A DNA stretch of 15,686 nucleotides from Microcaldota archaeon (GCA_018813975.1 JAHJAQ010000103.1:1-15686); one strand, 5' to 3'; counted from the first letter of the stretch, positions 1 to 7,383 are shown. Made by a program: numbers and translations. Notes: generated from the letters alone by a model not told the origin.

Positions 1-340
1 CCGATCTTAACCTTCTTTGGCCAATTTTTAATAACTGCCTGGCTTCTGTTATGGTTCTTTGCGCGAGGGAAGCCGATAATATCGCTTTTTTTTTAATTTC
101 TGCGTCCTTTGCGCCTTCTTTGACAGCTTGGCCAGCACTTTTTCTGATTGATTCTAAGTGCTTTAAATTTTCAATTATTCTTGCCAGTTCTCTTCTCCCG
201 TGAGTGAACCACCAATTTTCCCTATTTATCATTTCGGGGTACGCTTTTGCAAACTTTCCAAGCGTTTCTTGACTTTTTTGCCTAGTTCTTGCAGTTCTTT
301 TAGTTGTAGGATTTTTCCCACGCCTTCTGCCTGTAGGCAT
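1..340 (-). CDS. Arg/Lys-rich unknown protein (C-terminus beyond window)
   Basis: An open frame starts with ATG at 340 and stays open to the window edge, giving about 113 residues; the C-terminal part is missing. The ATG directly follows the TAA of gatD, and a good Shine-Dalgarno GAAGGAG lies 8 nt upstream inside the gatD end, so it is probably translated from the gatD mRNA. The N-terminus is strongly basic (MPTGRRRGKNP...), and the rest reads as amphipathic helix rich in K, R, E and Q (for example ENLKHLESIRKSAGQ). I recognise no family. Fifteen of its 16 arginine codons are AGA or AGG, unlike gatD, which mostly uses CGN. It could be a nucleic-acid-binding protein because of its charge, but that is only a guess. 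Confidence 0.7.
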   Translation of the reverse strand, partial: MPTGRRRGKNPTTKRTARTRQKSQETLGKFAKAYPEMINRENWWFTHGRRELARIIENLKHLESIRKSAGQAVKEGAKDAEIKKKAILSASLAQRTITEARQLLKIGQRRLRS

Positions 341-1678
341 TTATTGTTCTCCTTCAAATTGGGGTGCTTGATTTTCTAGTAAGGTGCGCTCGTTGATTTC
401 GCCCACTAAATTTTTGCCAAACAATTTTACAACTTCTTTTTTAGGATAATTGCCTAACAACCAAGCCAGTTTTACTAACGCGGTTTCGGCGAGCATATCC
501 TTTCCTTCTAAAACTCCGATTTCCTGCAGTTTTGGCCCTGCACTGTACACGTGCATTTGTACCGCACCAAAAATGCATTGAGAAGTCATTCCCACTATGC
601 ATCCTTTTTTGAGGAGTGATTCGAGTGCTTTGAAATTTTTGTCATTGGTTTTGTCTTTTTCTTCTCTACTAATAACAGGCACGTGTCCCAAACCAGTTCC
701 TTCTAGTATCAATCCTTTGAACTTGTTTTTTTCAAAAACTTTTATTTGTTCCGGCGTTAAACTCGGATGGCTTTTCAATAACCCTACTTTTTCTTCTAGT
801 TTTGGTTGGAAAATTGTTTTTTCGGAATGTCCTTTGTGCAAATAGTTTTTTTCAAAAAAAATGGTTTTTCCGGTTTTGTATTCAATGCGTGCAATGGGGT
901 TGGCATTAACGCTTTTGAAGGCGTCTCTTCGCGAAGTGTGGAACTTGCGGCTTTTAGTGGGGGATAAAATAACGCATGCATTGTCTTCGCTGTTTTCATG
1001 CATGCAAATTCCAATTCCTGCAAAATTACTTTTTAAAATAAAGTCCGTGGCACAAGAAAGGTTCATGGCAGAATCACTGCTTCCGCGATCAGAACTTCTT
1101 TGCGCGCCTACCAATAGAATTGGGATTTTTGGTTTTTGAATCATGAATGCAAGCGCTGCTGAGGTATACCCCATTGTGTCTGTTCCGTGAGAAACAATTA
1201 TTCCGGAAATTTTTTTGGAAAGCCCTTTTTGAATTTCGCCTGCAATTTTGCTGTAGTGAGAAAAACGCATGTTTTCGCTTTCCATGTTTCCAATCATTTT
1301 GGTTTCAAAATTTGCTTTTTTGGTTAGTTCTGGAAACATTTGCAATAAGTCTTCTGGAGAAAAAGCAGCAAACGCCCCGCCGGTTTCGTAGTTCACGCGA
1401 CTGGCAATGGTTCCTCCAGTATGTAATATTAGAATAGTGGATAGGCTTGGATTGGAAACAATTTTTTTTGGTTTTGGGGTGGTGTTAGGCGGCGTGTTTA
1501 TTTTTTTGATTTTTATTTTTTTGCTTTGATTGAGAGAAACGTTATACCCGCTTTTGAGTTTTAGATTTAAGTAACCTTTTTTGGTAGTGGGAAGAATCGT
1601 GCCTTCAAATTGGTTGGCGCCTTGTGTGGCGATGATCCAATCGCCTTCTTGAAAGCCTTTTTTCTTGGCGGATTTCAT
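341..1678 (-). CDS. gatD: Glutamyl-tRNA(Gln) amidotransferase subunit D
   Basis: GatD is the glutaminase/asparaginase-like subunit of the archaeal GatDE amidotransferase, which converts Glu-tRNA(Gln) to Gln-tRNA(Gln) in the cytoplasm. From the ATG at 1678 it is 445 aa, usual for the family. An N-terminal beta-barrel-like GatD region (about 1-75) precedes the L-asparaginase domain. Visible catalytic motifs are TGGTIAS (87-93), HGTDT (164-168) and the Lys of RKFHTSRRDAF (K245). A GTG at 1687 is also in frame, but it lies within AGGTGA, which sits 5 nt before the ATG and looks like its ribosome binding site; I therefore chose the ATG. A TATA-like run at 1713-1721 would give a leader of about 13 nt. 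The partner gatE is not in the window. The start of the Arg-rich downstream gene abuts its stop. Confidence 0.95.
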   Translation of the reverse strand: MKSAKKKGFQEGDWIIATQGANQFEGTILPTTKKGYLNLKLKSGYNVSLNQSKKIKIKKINTPPNTTPKPKKIVSNPSLSTILILHTGGTIASRVNYETGGAFAAFSPEDLLQMFPELTKKANFETKMIGNMESENMRFSHYSKIAGEIQKGLSKKISGIIVSHGTDTMGYTSAALAFMIQKPKIPILLVGAQRSSDRGSSDSAMNLSCATDFILKSNFAGIGICMHENSEDNACVILSPTKSRKFHTSRRDAFKSVNANPIARIEYKTGKTIFFEKNYLHKGHSEKTIFQPKLEEKVGLLKSHPSLTPEQIKVFEKNKFKGLILEGTGLGHVPVISREEKDKTNDKNFKALESLLKKGCIVGMTSQCIFGAVQMHVYSAGPKLQEIGVLEGKDMLAETALVKLAWLLGNYPKKEVVKLFGKNLVGEINERTLLENQAPQFEGEQ

Positions 1679-1712
1679 GGTTTTCACCTATGGAATAAAA
1701 GAGACAATAATT

Positions 1713-1721
1713 GTTTTTTAA
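1713..1721 (-). promoter_or_regulatory. Putative TATA box for gatD
   Basis: The minus strand reads GATTAAAAAAC about 39 nt before the gatD ATG. Transcription would start near 1691, just ahead of the AGGTGA ribosome binding site. This is judged by spacing and A/T content only. Confidence 0.35.
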
Positions 1722-1744
1722 TCACTCGGTTTTTGTTTGGGGGG

Positions 1745-2707
1745 CTATTGGCATTCTTGTTGGGTTGAAATGCTAATGGTTTGAGTAAAAGAATAGTCTC
1801 CTAGCTCAAAACTCAATTCTGGTCTTTCTTGCTCCCATGCTTGTTTGCAATGGGTTGCCAAGTAACATTCTGTGCAAAAGAATTTTTCCGTGCACAAGCG
1901 TGCTATTGTATTGAATGTTTTTTGTATGGCTTGTTGGGTAAGGGCACGACAAGGATTGGATTGATTACTGGCTTGGAATTCAATGATTTGTTCTTCAAAG
2001 CCAGCGTCTTCTGCAATGGCTTTTAAGTGTAATTGATAGTCTCCTTCTACTCCAACTGTAACTTCAATTCGCGTGGTTGTGGTTTCTAGGGGGAAAAGCG
2101 ATTCAAATGGTTCTTGGCCAATTACAATTGCCGGGCTTTCGAACAAGCCATCTGTTTTTTTGAGTAGCCTCCATTCAATAAGGCCTGGTTTGCTAGGGGC
2201 TTCTCCAGTATTTTGAATATCGATTGAAACCGAGAACATGTTTTTAACTGCTAAATCCAAAGTGGTTTCAAAAGAGGGTTCTTGTAATTCTATTTGGGGT
2301 GGTTTTTGGCCTACAAAAATCGTGCATGCAAAAAAATCAAATTGTTCGTCACATCGCAAAAATACTGGAGTGTTTTGGTGTTGTGAAAATTGTATTTGTT
2401 GTTCGTCCCACCTTGCTTTGCTTCCGCACCTGTTTCCTTTGTCACAACAATGAAACGGGCTATTACATTCTAGGATGGTATCGGTTCCGCTTTCAGAAAA
2501 AGCACTGGACCTTAAAATATCATCGCGAGAAAATGCGATAATTCCTAGCGACGTGGTTTGGCCCGGAGAAGTTTTAGCAAGTGGTAGTCCTTCAAAAATT
2601 TTTTCTATTTCATTAGTGGGCTGGGCAAACAATGGTGCCAAATATGTAAAAAAAATCCATAAAAAAGCCAGTGCTACAATAGCTGCTACGAGTAATCGAA
2701 AAATCAT
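1745..2707 (-). CDS. Membrane-anchored Cys-rich protein of unknown function
   Basis: This 320-aa protein begins with a hydrophobic segment (about residues 4-27) and has no other clear membrane span, so it is probably anchored with its bulk outside the cell. The outer part holds 12 cysteines in two clusters: one at 81, 87, 88, 94, 119 and 128, the other at 253, 272, 278, 281, 287 and 319. Between them lies a beta-rich stretch (about 150-245) containing SVSIDIQNTGEAP, which resembles CARDB/DUF11-type Ig-like folds. The even number of cysteines suggests disulfides or a metal site. Its ATG overlaps the TGA of the upstream 87-aa gene (ATGA), with AGGAGA 6 nt before it, so the two are translationally coupled. 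I do not recognise the family, and no enzymatic motif is evident. Confidence 0.85.
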   Translation of the reverse strand: MIFRLLVAAIVALAFLWIFFTYLAPLFAQPTNEIEKIFEGLPLAKTSPGQTTSLGIIAFSRDDILRSSAFSESGTDTILECNSPFHCCDKGNRCGSKARWDEQQIQFSQHQNTPVFLRCDEQFDFFACTIFVGQKPPQIELQEPSFETTLDLAVKNMFSVSIDIQNTGEAPSKPGLIEWRLLKKTDGLFESPAIVIGQEPFESLFPLETTTTRIEVTVGVEGDYQLHLKAIAEDAGFEEQIIEFQASNQSNPCRALTQQAIQKTFNTIARLCTEKFFCTECYLATHCKQAWEQERPELSFELGDYSFTQTISISTQQECQ

Positions 2708-2967
2708 CTTTTTCTCCTTCTTTTGCGCACTACAAATTGTTGGTGGAACTCTTTTTTTAGCAACCAGCGAGTGATATACCCAATACCTAAGGTGAAAGCC
2801 AAGAGATAGAGTATGTATTCATAGTCGCCCACAATGAGCAGATTGCCACGGTGGATGCCGCTCCAATTCATGATTTTAATAGAAAAAATGAGTACTACAA
2901 AAAAGCCTATTCCGAACAAGGCCAATCGCATTAGTACACTCGTGGTTCGTCCAAACATGTCGTTCAT
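2704..2967 (-). CDS. Small two-TM membrane protein
   Basis: The 87-aa product has two hydrophobic segments, about residues 10-32 and 46-67, joined by a short polar loop with the sequence SGIHRGNLLIVGDYE. It ends in a very basic tail, RKRRRKR, which by the positive-inside rule puts both termini in the cytoplasm. It is first in a two-gene unit and overlaps the Cys-rich membrane protein gene by 4 nt. A TATA-like box at 2986-2997 lies about 24 nt before the ATG, so the mRNA is probably leaderless. No family is recognised. Co-translation suggests that it associates with, or helps place, the downstream anchored protein. Confidence 0.8.
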   Translation of the reverse strand: MNDMFGRTTSVLMRLALFGIGFFVVLIFSIKIMNWSGIHRGNLLIVGDYEYILYLLAFTLGIGYITRWLLKKEFHQQFVVRKRRRKR

Positions 2968-2985
2968 TCCAATAAACAGTAATTG

Positions 2986-2997
2986 ACTATAAAAAGG
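2986..2997 (-). promoter_or_regulatory. TATA box for the two-gene membrane unit
   Basis: The minus strand reads CCTTTTTATAGT, centred about 24 nt before the ATG at 2967. This spacing fits an archaeal promoter making a leaderless transcript. It lies between the ligase stop and the 87-aa gene. Confidence 0.5.
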
Positions 2998-3005
2998 TTG
3001 TTGGA

Positions 3006-4877
3006 TTATTGGATTTCACTGGAATTGGTTTGAATTTGAATGTGTCTTTGGTTTTCAAACATTTTTTGGATTTCTTGTTCTGTGGTGGCTTGTTCTGGTT
3101 TTTTATCGATTCTCCATTGAATCATGCGAGGGAAGCGTAAGGCAAATCCGTCTGAATTTTTTTTGGTTTTGCCTGCGGTATGCATGGGGCTTTTGGTTAT
3201 CTCATCTGCCCTAACTTCAATAACATACTGGGGGGAACACCACACATCAGGTTCTACTTCGCTTTCCACTCGAGCGGGCTTTTTTTTAACTATCATTTTG
3301 GATAAGCGTTTTTCTAGTTCTTTTAAGGTTTCCTCTGTCATTCCAGTCCCTACCTTTGCAATGCTCTTGAACAAATCATTTTTGCTATCATACACGGCTG
3401 TTAGCAAGCCGCCCAATCCAAATTGGGTTCGTTTTCCTTTTCCACTATAGTACCCAATAATGACAACATCCACGGAGTCTTGTAATTCTCCTTTGTAAGA
3501 GCGTTTTAGTTTGATCCATGCAAATTTTCTTGCCCCTGCAATATACTTTGCATTTAAATCCTTGGCAATAATGCCTTCTAATCCGCGTTCAATGCTTTCT
3601 TCAAAAAACGCTTCCATTTTGCTCGGATCGTCTGTGATAATAAAATCGGTTAGTTTTACAACCGGTCCTTTTTCAATAATGCGTTCGAGTTCTTTTCTTC
3701 TTTCTTTAAACGGAAAGGGCATCCAGTTTTTGTTGTCCACAAACATCACATCAAAGCAGAATAGTTTTAGGGGAACTTCCTGGCTTTTGGCTTGGACATC
3801 ATATTTTCGTTTTCGCTGAATGGTAATTTGAAAGGGATAAAACTCTTTGGTTTGCTCGTTAAATGCAATGGCTTCTCCTTCTATAATCGCTTGTCGGGCC
3901 GTGACTTGTTGTTGTACGCCTTTTACAATTTCTGGAAACATTTTGGTAACGTTTTCAGCCTTTCTGCTATAAATAGTAACCGTGTTTTTGCTCTTGTGGA
4001 TTTGCAATCTAAAACCATCAAACTTGCTTTCAACCGCGCATTTTCCGATTTTTTTTACGATTTCTTCTGTGCTGTTCAATCGTTCTGCTAAAGTGGGGCG
4101 AATGGGAATTCCGGCTTCGATTTTAATTTCCTTTAATCCGTTCAATCCTTTTTCAATTAGTTTTTGGGCCAAAAAACCAAGGTCTGGGCGTACATTGTAT
4201 TTTTCTTCTATTTTTTCGCGCACTTTCATGCGAATTTTTCGGGTTAGTTCTTCCTGCTGTTCTTCTTTTTTCTTGGTTTTTATTTCTTCTTTTAAAATTT
4301 GCTCGACTTTTTTGGGAAATGTTTTTTTAAATTCGCTTACCAAATTGAGTGCCATAGAATCCATTATGGTGGGATCCCCTGTTCCCAATCGTAATTGTTC
4401 AAGGGGGAACCGTACAATGAATTTGGCTTCTAATGGTTTGGCAGAATTCAATAGTTCGGCGAGTAATCGAATTTTGCTTTCTTGACTTCCCGGTCCTTCT
4501 GCTTTAGCAATTTTTAAAAGGTTTTGATGCACTTTTTGCAGGAAAAGAGATTGCGAAAAAAAGCTTTGTTGTTTCTTTTTTTGTACAAATTCGAATGCGG
4601 TTTCTCCTAGATCGCCTGTTTCTTGGAATTTTTTTTCCACATCATTTTTTGAAAAGCCACTGACCTTGGCAATGGCTTGCATCACAAACTTTTCTCCCAT
4701 GCCAATTTGGGGGGCGGTATAATCGGGTCCTAGTTTTCCCTGTAATAGGTAAATGAATTGGGGGGCGCTTTCTGCCTTGACTTTTTGCAAGAATACTGCG
4801 AGCAATTCCATCATTTCGAGCCTGCTAGAGGCTTTTTCAATGGTTTCAAACAATTCCGCGATTTTTTGGAATTCCAT
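3006..4877 (-). CDS. lig: ATP-dependent DNA ligase (archaeal type)
   Basis: This is the replicative/repair DNA ligase, which seals nicks through an enzyme-AMP intermediate. The 623-aa protein has an N-terminal helical DNA-binding domain (about 1-230). The adenylation domain follows, with ESKFDGFR (nucleophile K285), IEGEAIAF (332-339), FCFDVMF (373-379), EGIIAKD (434-440) and WIKLKR (454-459). The OB-fold domain carries GYYSGKGKR and the RFPR motif (581-584). It is slightly longer than typical archaeal ligases (about 550-600 aa) because of a Lys/Glu-rich linker near 195-225 and a polar C-terminal tail after about 605. The ATG at 4877 sits about 25 nt below a TATA-like box with no Shine-Dalgarno sequence, suggesting a leaderless mRNA. 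It appears to be transcribed alone. ATP use is inferred from the family. Confidence 0.96.
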   Translation of the reverse strand: MEFQKIAELFETIEKASSRLEMMELLAVFLQKVKAESAPQFIYLLQGKLGPDYTAPQIGMGEKFVMQAIAKVSGFSKNDVEKKFQETGDLGETAFEFVQKKKQQSFFSQSLFLQKVHQNLLKIAKAEGPGSQESKIRLLAELLNSAKPLEAKFIVRFPLEQLRLGTGDPTIMDSMALNLVSEFKKTFPKKVEQILKEEIKTKKKEEQQEELTRKIRMKVREKIEEKYNVRPDLGFLAQKLIEKGLNGLKEIKIEAGIPIRPTLAERLNSTEEIVKKIGKCAVESKFDGFRLQIHKSKNTVTIYSRKAENVTKMFPEIVKGVQQQVTARQAIIEGEAIAFNEQTKEFYPFQITIQRKRKYDVQAKSQEVPLKLFCFDVMFVDNKNWMPFPFKERRKELERIIEKGPVVKLTDFIITDDPSKMEAFFEESIERGLEGIIAKDLNAKYIAGARKFAWIKLKRSYKGELQDSVDVVIIGYYSGKGKRTQFGLGGLLTAVYDSKNDLFKSIAKVGTGMTEETLKELEKRLSKMIVKKKPARVESEVEPDVWCSPQYVIEVRADEITKSPMHTAGKTKKNSDGFALRFPRMIQWRIDKKPEQATTEQEIQKMFENQRHIQIQTNSSEIQ

Positions 4878-4895
4878 AGCACAATAGGGTCTTTT

Positions 4896-4907
4896 CTTTT
4901 TTAAAAC
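4896..4907 (-). promoter_or_regulatory. TATA box for DNA ligase
   Basis: The minus strand reads GTTTTAAAAAAG, centred about 25 nt upstream of the ligase ATG. The spacing matches an archaeal promoter for a leaderless mRNA. Confidence 0.5.
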
Positions 4908-4933
4908 ACCTTTTTTAAGCCCTGCTGGTTACT

Positions 4934-4944
4934 CAATATATTAT
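4934..4944 (+). promoter_or_regulatory. Putative TATA box for tRNA-Pro(TGG)
   Basis: The plus strand reads CAATATATTAT about 55 nt before the tRNA 5' end. It would place the transcription start near 4965, leaving a leader of about 30 nt for RNase P to remove. No closer TATA-like element was seen. Confidence 0.4.
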
Positions 4945-4945
4945 T

Positions 4946-4964
4946 GGGGATTCGAAGAATCTCC
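4946..4964. repeat. Inverted repeat upstream of tRNA-Pro(TGG)
   Basis: GGGGATTC, a GAA spacer and GAATCTCC form an 8-bp inverted repeat with one G-T pair and a TTCGAA core. It lies in the divergent region between the ligase gene and the tRNA, just after the putative tRNA TATA box. It could be an operator, or the structure could be chance; I cannot assign a role. Confidence 0.4.
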
Positions 4965-4996
4965 ATCTATTCTGTACACAGGACAGCAACCGTGTT

Positions 4997-5069
4997 GGGG
5001 CGTTAGTCTAGTCTGGTAGGATTCGTGCTTTGGGAGCATGTGACGGGGGTTCAAATCCTCCACGCCCCA
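4997..5069 (+). tRNA. tRNA-Pro (anticodon TGG)
   Basis: The 73-nt gene folds as a complete cloverleaf. The acceptor GGGGCGT pairs with ACGCCCC. The D stem is GTCT/GGAT with GG in the loop. The anticodon stem CGTGC/GCATG closes the loop TTTGGGA, giving U33 and anticodon TGG. The variable loop is TGAC, and the T stem GGGGG/CCTCC closes TTCAAAT. The discriminator is A, and CCA is not encoded. There is no intron. It reads proline CCA and probably other CCN codons. The HD-domain gene starts only 11 nt after its 3' end. Confidence 0.97.
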
Positions 5070-5080
5070 AAAGGGATAAA

Positions 5081-5632
5081 ATGGTAGAGACAACTAAAGC
5101 AAAAGAAATTGAAGACTTTGTACGGTCGAGAATTAGTGATGAATTTGTAGATAAACATATTCTTCTTGTTGTTAAAGAGGCAAAGTGGCTTTGCGGATTT
5201 TATCCAGAGGCAGATAAAGAGGTTGTTGAAACTGCTGCTTTGCTGCATGATGTGGGACAAACCTGGGTTGGAAAGCCTCCACACAAAACCAATGAGTCGA
5301 ATGAAAAACATCATATTGTTGGAAGAAAAATCGCAGAAACTTTTTTACCGACGATTGGCTTTCCGGCAGAAAAAATTCCGAACGTATTGCATTGCATTGA
5401 ATCACACAGAACAAGAAGACCACCCGAACCCGAAACCATTGAAGCAAAAATAGTTGCTTCAGCAGATAATTTGGCGCATTTCACTGGCGTTGAATTCTTA
5501 AGAGAAAATTTGGGGGAAGAACGTGTTCTTGCAAAACTTGAAAGAGACCTAAGCTCAAAATTCTTGCTCCCTGAAGCGCTTGCAAAAGCTGAAAAAGAAT
5601 ACAAAAAATTGAAAAAATTATTCCAGGTGTAG
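5081..5632 (+). CDS. HD-domain phosphohydrolase-like protein
   Basis: The 183-aa protein carries an HD-superfamily metal-binding pattern: H26, H56-D57 in ALLHDVGQ, histidines at 77/78, H104 and H109, and D129 in ASADNLAHF. HD proteins are metal-dependent phosphohydrolases, often acting on nucleotides; the substrate here is unknown. I chose the ATG at 5081 because the frame upstream runs into the tRNA gene. AGGGA lies about 5 nt before the ATG as a weak ribosome binding site. The gene is only 11 nt after tRNA-Pro(TGG), so it may share its transcript. Seven of nine arginines use AGA, unlike the CGN-preferring core genes. Its 3' end overlaps the opposing charge-block gene by 15 bp. Confidence 0.9.
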   Translation: MVETTKAKEIEDFVRSRISDEFVDKHILLVVKEAKWLCGFYPEADKEVVETAALLHDVGQTWVGKPPHKTNESNEKHHIVGRKIAETFLPTIGFPAEKIPNVLHCIESHRTRRPPEPETIEAKIVASADNLAHFTGVEFLRENLGEERVLAKLERDLSSKFLLPEALAKAEKEYKKLKKLFQV

Positions 5633-6859
5633 CGAGCGGAATACTTTGACAATCAGCGTGCTGTGCTGGTCTAGTAAGATCGGATTGCCACTGGCTTCTA
5701 GTTTTACCAATTGATTGTTTTTTTGGGCAAACAACACATAGTGCTTGGTAGCAATGTTATTCTCGGGAGTAATATACGTTATAAACAAGTACTCGTTAAT
5801 ATTCTCTTCATTTGAGATAGTCGCGCTAGGCTCTTTTTCGATTTGGGCATGCGCGTTTTCGTTTAGCCCCGTACTAACATCGATTCCAAACTCGAATAAT
5901 TCTAGTTTAATACCTTCTTTTTCAATAGCAAATAATGCATCTGCTTTTTTTTGAGTAGCAGGCATCCATGGCGGATGTTCAAAAATAATGCCGTTTTGAG
6001 AATAGGGTTTCCATTCTTCTTTTGATTCTTCCATTTCTGGTTCGAATGCACTTTCGTCTTCTTCTTTTTCGTCCATTTCGGATTCAAGTGTATCTTGATC
6101 TTCTTCTTTTTCTTCAAAAGAAGGAACTTTAATGTCTGTTTCTTCTAGTGGCTTTTCCACTTCTTTTTCTTCAAAAGAGGATTCTGGTGTTTTTTCAATT
6201 TCTTCTATTGGTTTTTCTTCTTGTACTGGCGTAATGGGTTCTCTTTCAAAAAAAGGAATTTTTGGTAGCGGACCTTTCGATTTAACGGGCAAGACTTTTT
6301 TGGGTTTAACTGGTTTGGGTTTAATTGGTTTGTATGGTTTTGGTTTTTTTGGTTTAACTGGTTTGGCTTGCCTGGCTTTTTTTTCGGTTTTTTTGATTTT
6401 CTTTTTAGTTTTTGTCTTTACCAGTCGCTTGGCTTTTATAGGGGGGTGAATTCTTTTTTTTGCCTTGCGAATTGGGGCTTTTTTTGTTTTTTTGAGTGGT
6501 TTAGTGAGAGGGGGCTTGTGTTTGCTAATGAATTTTTGCAGGTCGCTTATTTTCTTTTGAAGATTTTCCTGTTGTAAGCGCATTTTTTCTATGAGGTGCG
6601 TGCGTTTCTGGTAGTCTTGCTGGCGCTTTTTAAGAGACTGAACTTTTTTTGATAAGCTTGTTTGGGCCTGGTCTTTCCCTTTGCGGGCTATTAACAAAAA
6701 TTTGTTTTCCGTTTCGATTATTTTTTTTAGATTAAACCCGATTTTTTTGTCTAGTGTGGCTTCTTTTTTTAATAGTTTTTTAATAACTGTTCTTTTTGTT
6801 CGGATTTGTGCTTTTAACACTTGAATTTTTTTATGGAGTTCTGGAAAGTAGCTATTCAT
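5618..6859 (-). CDS. Charge-segmented coiled-coil protein with PsbP/DcrB-like C-terminal domain
   Basis: The 413-aa protein has four visible segments. Residues 1-113 are a Lys/Gln-rich coiled coil. Residues 114-200 are a very basic, proline-rich stretch with repeated KPxKP units (densest at 166-188). Residues 214-282 are strongly acidic, with SFEEKE occurring twice. Residues 283-413 form a globular beta-rich domain beginning with GIIFEHPPW and ending in VFRSLHLE, whose pattern resembles the PsbP/DcrB fold (an N-terminal F-x-x-P-x-W and a C-terminal KxFRS-like helix). No signal peptide or membrane segment is seen, so it should be cytoplasmic, although PsbP/DcrB relatives are usually exported. 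It overlaps the upstream coiled-coil gene (ATGA). The function is unknown; the fold call is by eye. Confidence 0.85.
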   Translation of the reverse strand: MNSYFPELHKKIQVLKAQIRTKRTVIKKLLKKEATLDKKIGFNLKKIIETENKFLLIARKGKDQAQTSLSKKVQSLKKRQQDYQKRTHLIEKMRLQQENLQKKISDLQKFISKHKPPLTKPLKKTKKAPIRKAKKRIHPPIKAKRLVKTKTKKKIKKTEKKARQAKPVKPKKPKPYKPIKPKPVKPKKVLPVKSKGPLPKIPFFEREPITPVQEEKPIEEIEKTPESSFEEKEVEKPLEETDIKVPSFEEKEEDQDTLESEMDEKEEDESAFEPEMEESKEEWKPYSQNGIIFEHPPWMPATQKKADALFAIEKEGIKLELFEFGIDVSTGLNENAHAQIEKEPSATISNEENINEYLFITYITPENNIATKHYVLFAQKNNQLVKLEASGNPILLDQHSTLIVKVFRSLHLE

Positions 6860-7227
6860 TTTTTTCGCTTCCCCATTTGTACTAGTTCTTTTTTGAACCC
6901 ATTTTGAAGACTTTGGAGCTGGCGTTGTAATAATTGTTGTTCGACTACGGCATTAGAGAGTTTTTGAACCTTGGTTTTGACGCCTAGTTTTCGAATCTTT
7001 TTGGTTAAAGATTTTTTGATGCTCACGGTTTCTTGCCTGGTTTTTTCTTCTAGGGCATCTGTCCTATCAAATTCGCGTAACAAGTTTTTTTCAAGATGGT
7101 GTTCGGTTTGAAACAGGTTTTTTTCTAGTGCCAGTAGGGCTGCGTCTTCTTTCAAAATCTGGTGGCGGGTGGTGTGAAGGTCTTTTTCAAGTTGTATCAC
7201 CACTTTCAGGCGTTTTTCAGTATTCAT
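6856..7227 (-). CDS. Small coiled-coil protein
   Basis: The 123-aa product is almost wholly predicted helix, with heptad-like spacing of leucines and charged residues (for example KDLHTTRHQILKEDAALLAL) and a basic C-terminus, QMGKRKK. It has no signal peptide, membrane span or known motif. It is the first gene of a two-gene operon: its TGA overlaps the ATG of the charge-segmented protein, whose N-terminal 113 residues are also coiled coil. The two probably form a hetero-oligomer through these helices; this is inference from coupling and composition. A TATA-like box at 7276-7285 lies about 53 nt before the ATG, giving a short leader of about 27 nt. I recognise no family. Confidence 0.8.
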   Translation of the reverse strand: MNTEKRLKVVIQLEKDLHTTRHQILKEDAALLALEKNLFQTEHHLEKNLLREFDRTDALEEKTRQETVSIKKSLTKKIRKLGVKTKVQKLSNAVVEQQLLQRQLQSLQNGFKKELVQMGKRKK

Positions 7228-7275
7228 TTTTTCAGCCCTTCTTTTGCTTTTTAGACTATAGTAATGGTTTTTTCT

Positions 7276-7285
7276 TATTTAAATA
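7276..7285 (-). promoter_or_regulatory. TATA box for the coiled-coil operon
   Basis: TATTTAAATA is symmetrical. On the minus strand it would set the start near 7254, about 27 nt before the ATG at 7227. It forms a divergent promoter region with the histidase TATA box about 45 bp away. Confidence 0.5.
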
Positions 7286-7323
7286 TTTTCTTGTCCTTTT
7301 AGGCAGTACCCGCGGTTTTTATC

Positions 7324-7333
7324 TATTTAAAAG
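7324..7333 (+). promoter_or_regulatory. TATA box for histidine ammonia-lyase
   Basis: TATTTAAAAG lies about 26 nt before a predicted start near 7354. This gives a leader of about 30 nt that contains GGTGA at 7373-7377 ahead of the TTG start. Confidence 0.5.
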
Positions 7334-7383
7334 TTTTTGTTTATCCTTTCCATATACATAGCCTTTTTTGATGGTGAGGGGTC

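Noticed and set aside
3982..4485. 167-aa open frame opposite the DNA ligase gene
   Set aside because: It lies wholly within the ligase coding region on the other strand; its Ser/Phe-rich composition is what the complement of a Lys/Glu-rich gene gives.
5030..5080. Longer in-frame start for the HD-domain gene inside tRNA-Pro(TGG)
   Set aside because: The extra 17 codons lie within the tRNA anticodon and T arms and the short spacer; the ATG at 5081 is the sensible start.
4997..5632. Integrated element with attachment sites at tRNA-Pro(TGG)
   Set aside because: No integrase gene and no repeated tRNA 3' end were found in the window; only one gene looks unusual in codon use.
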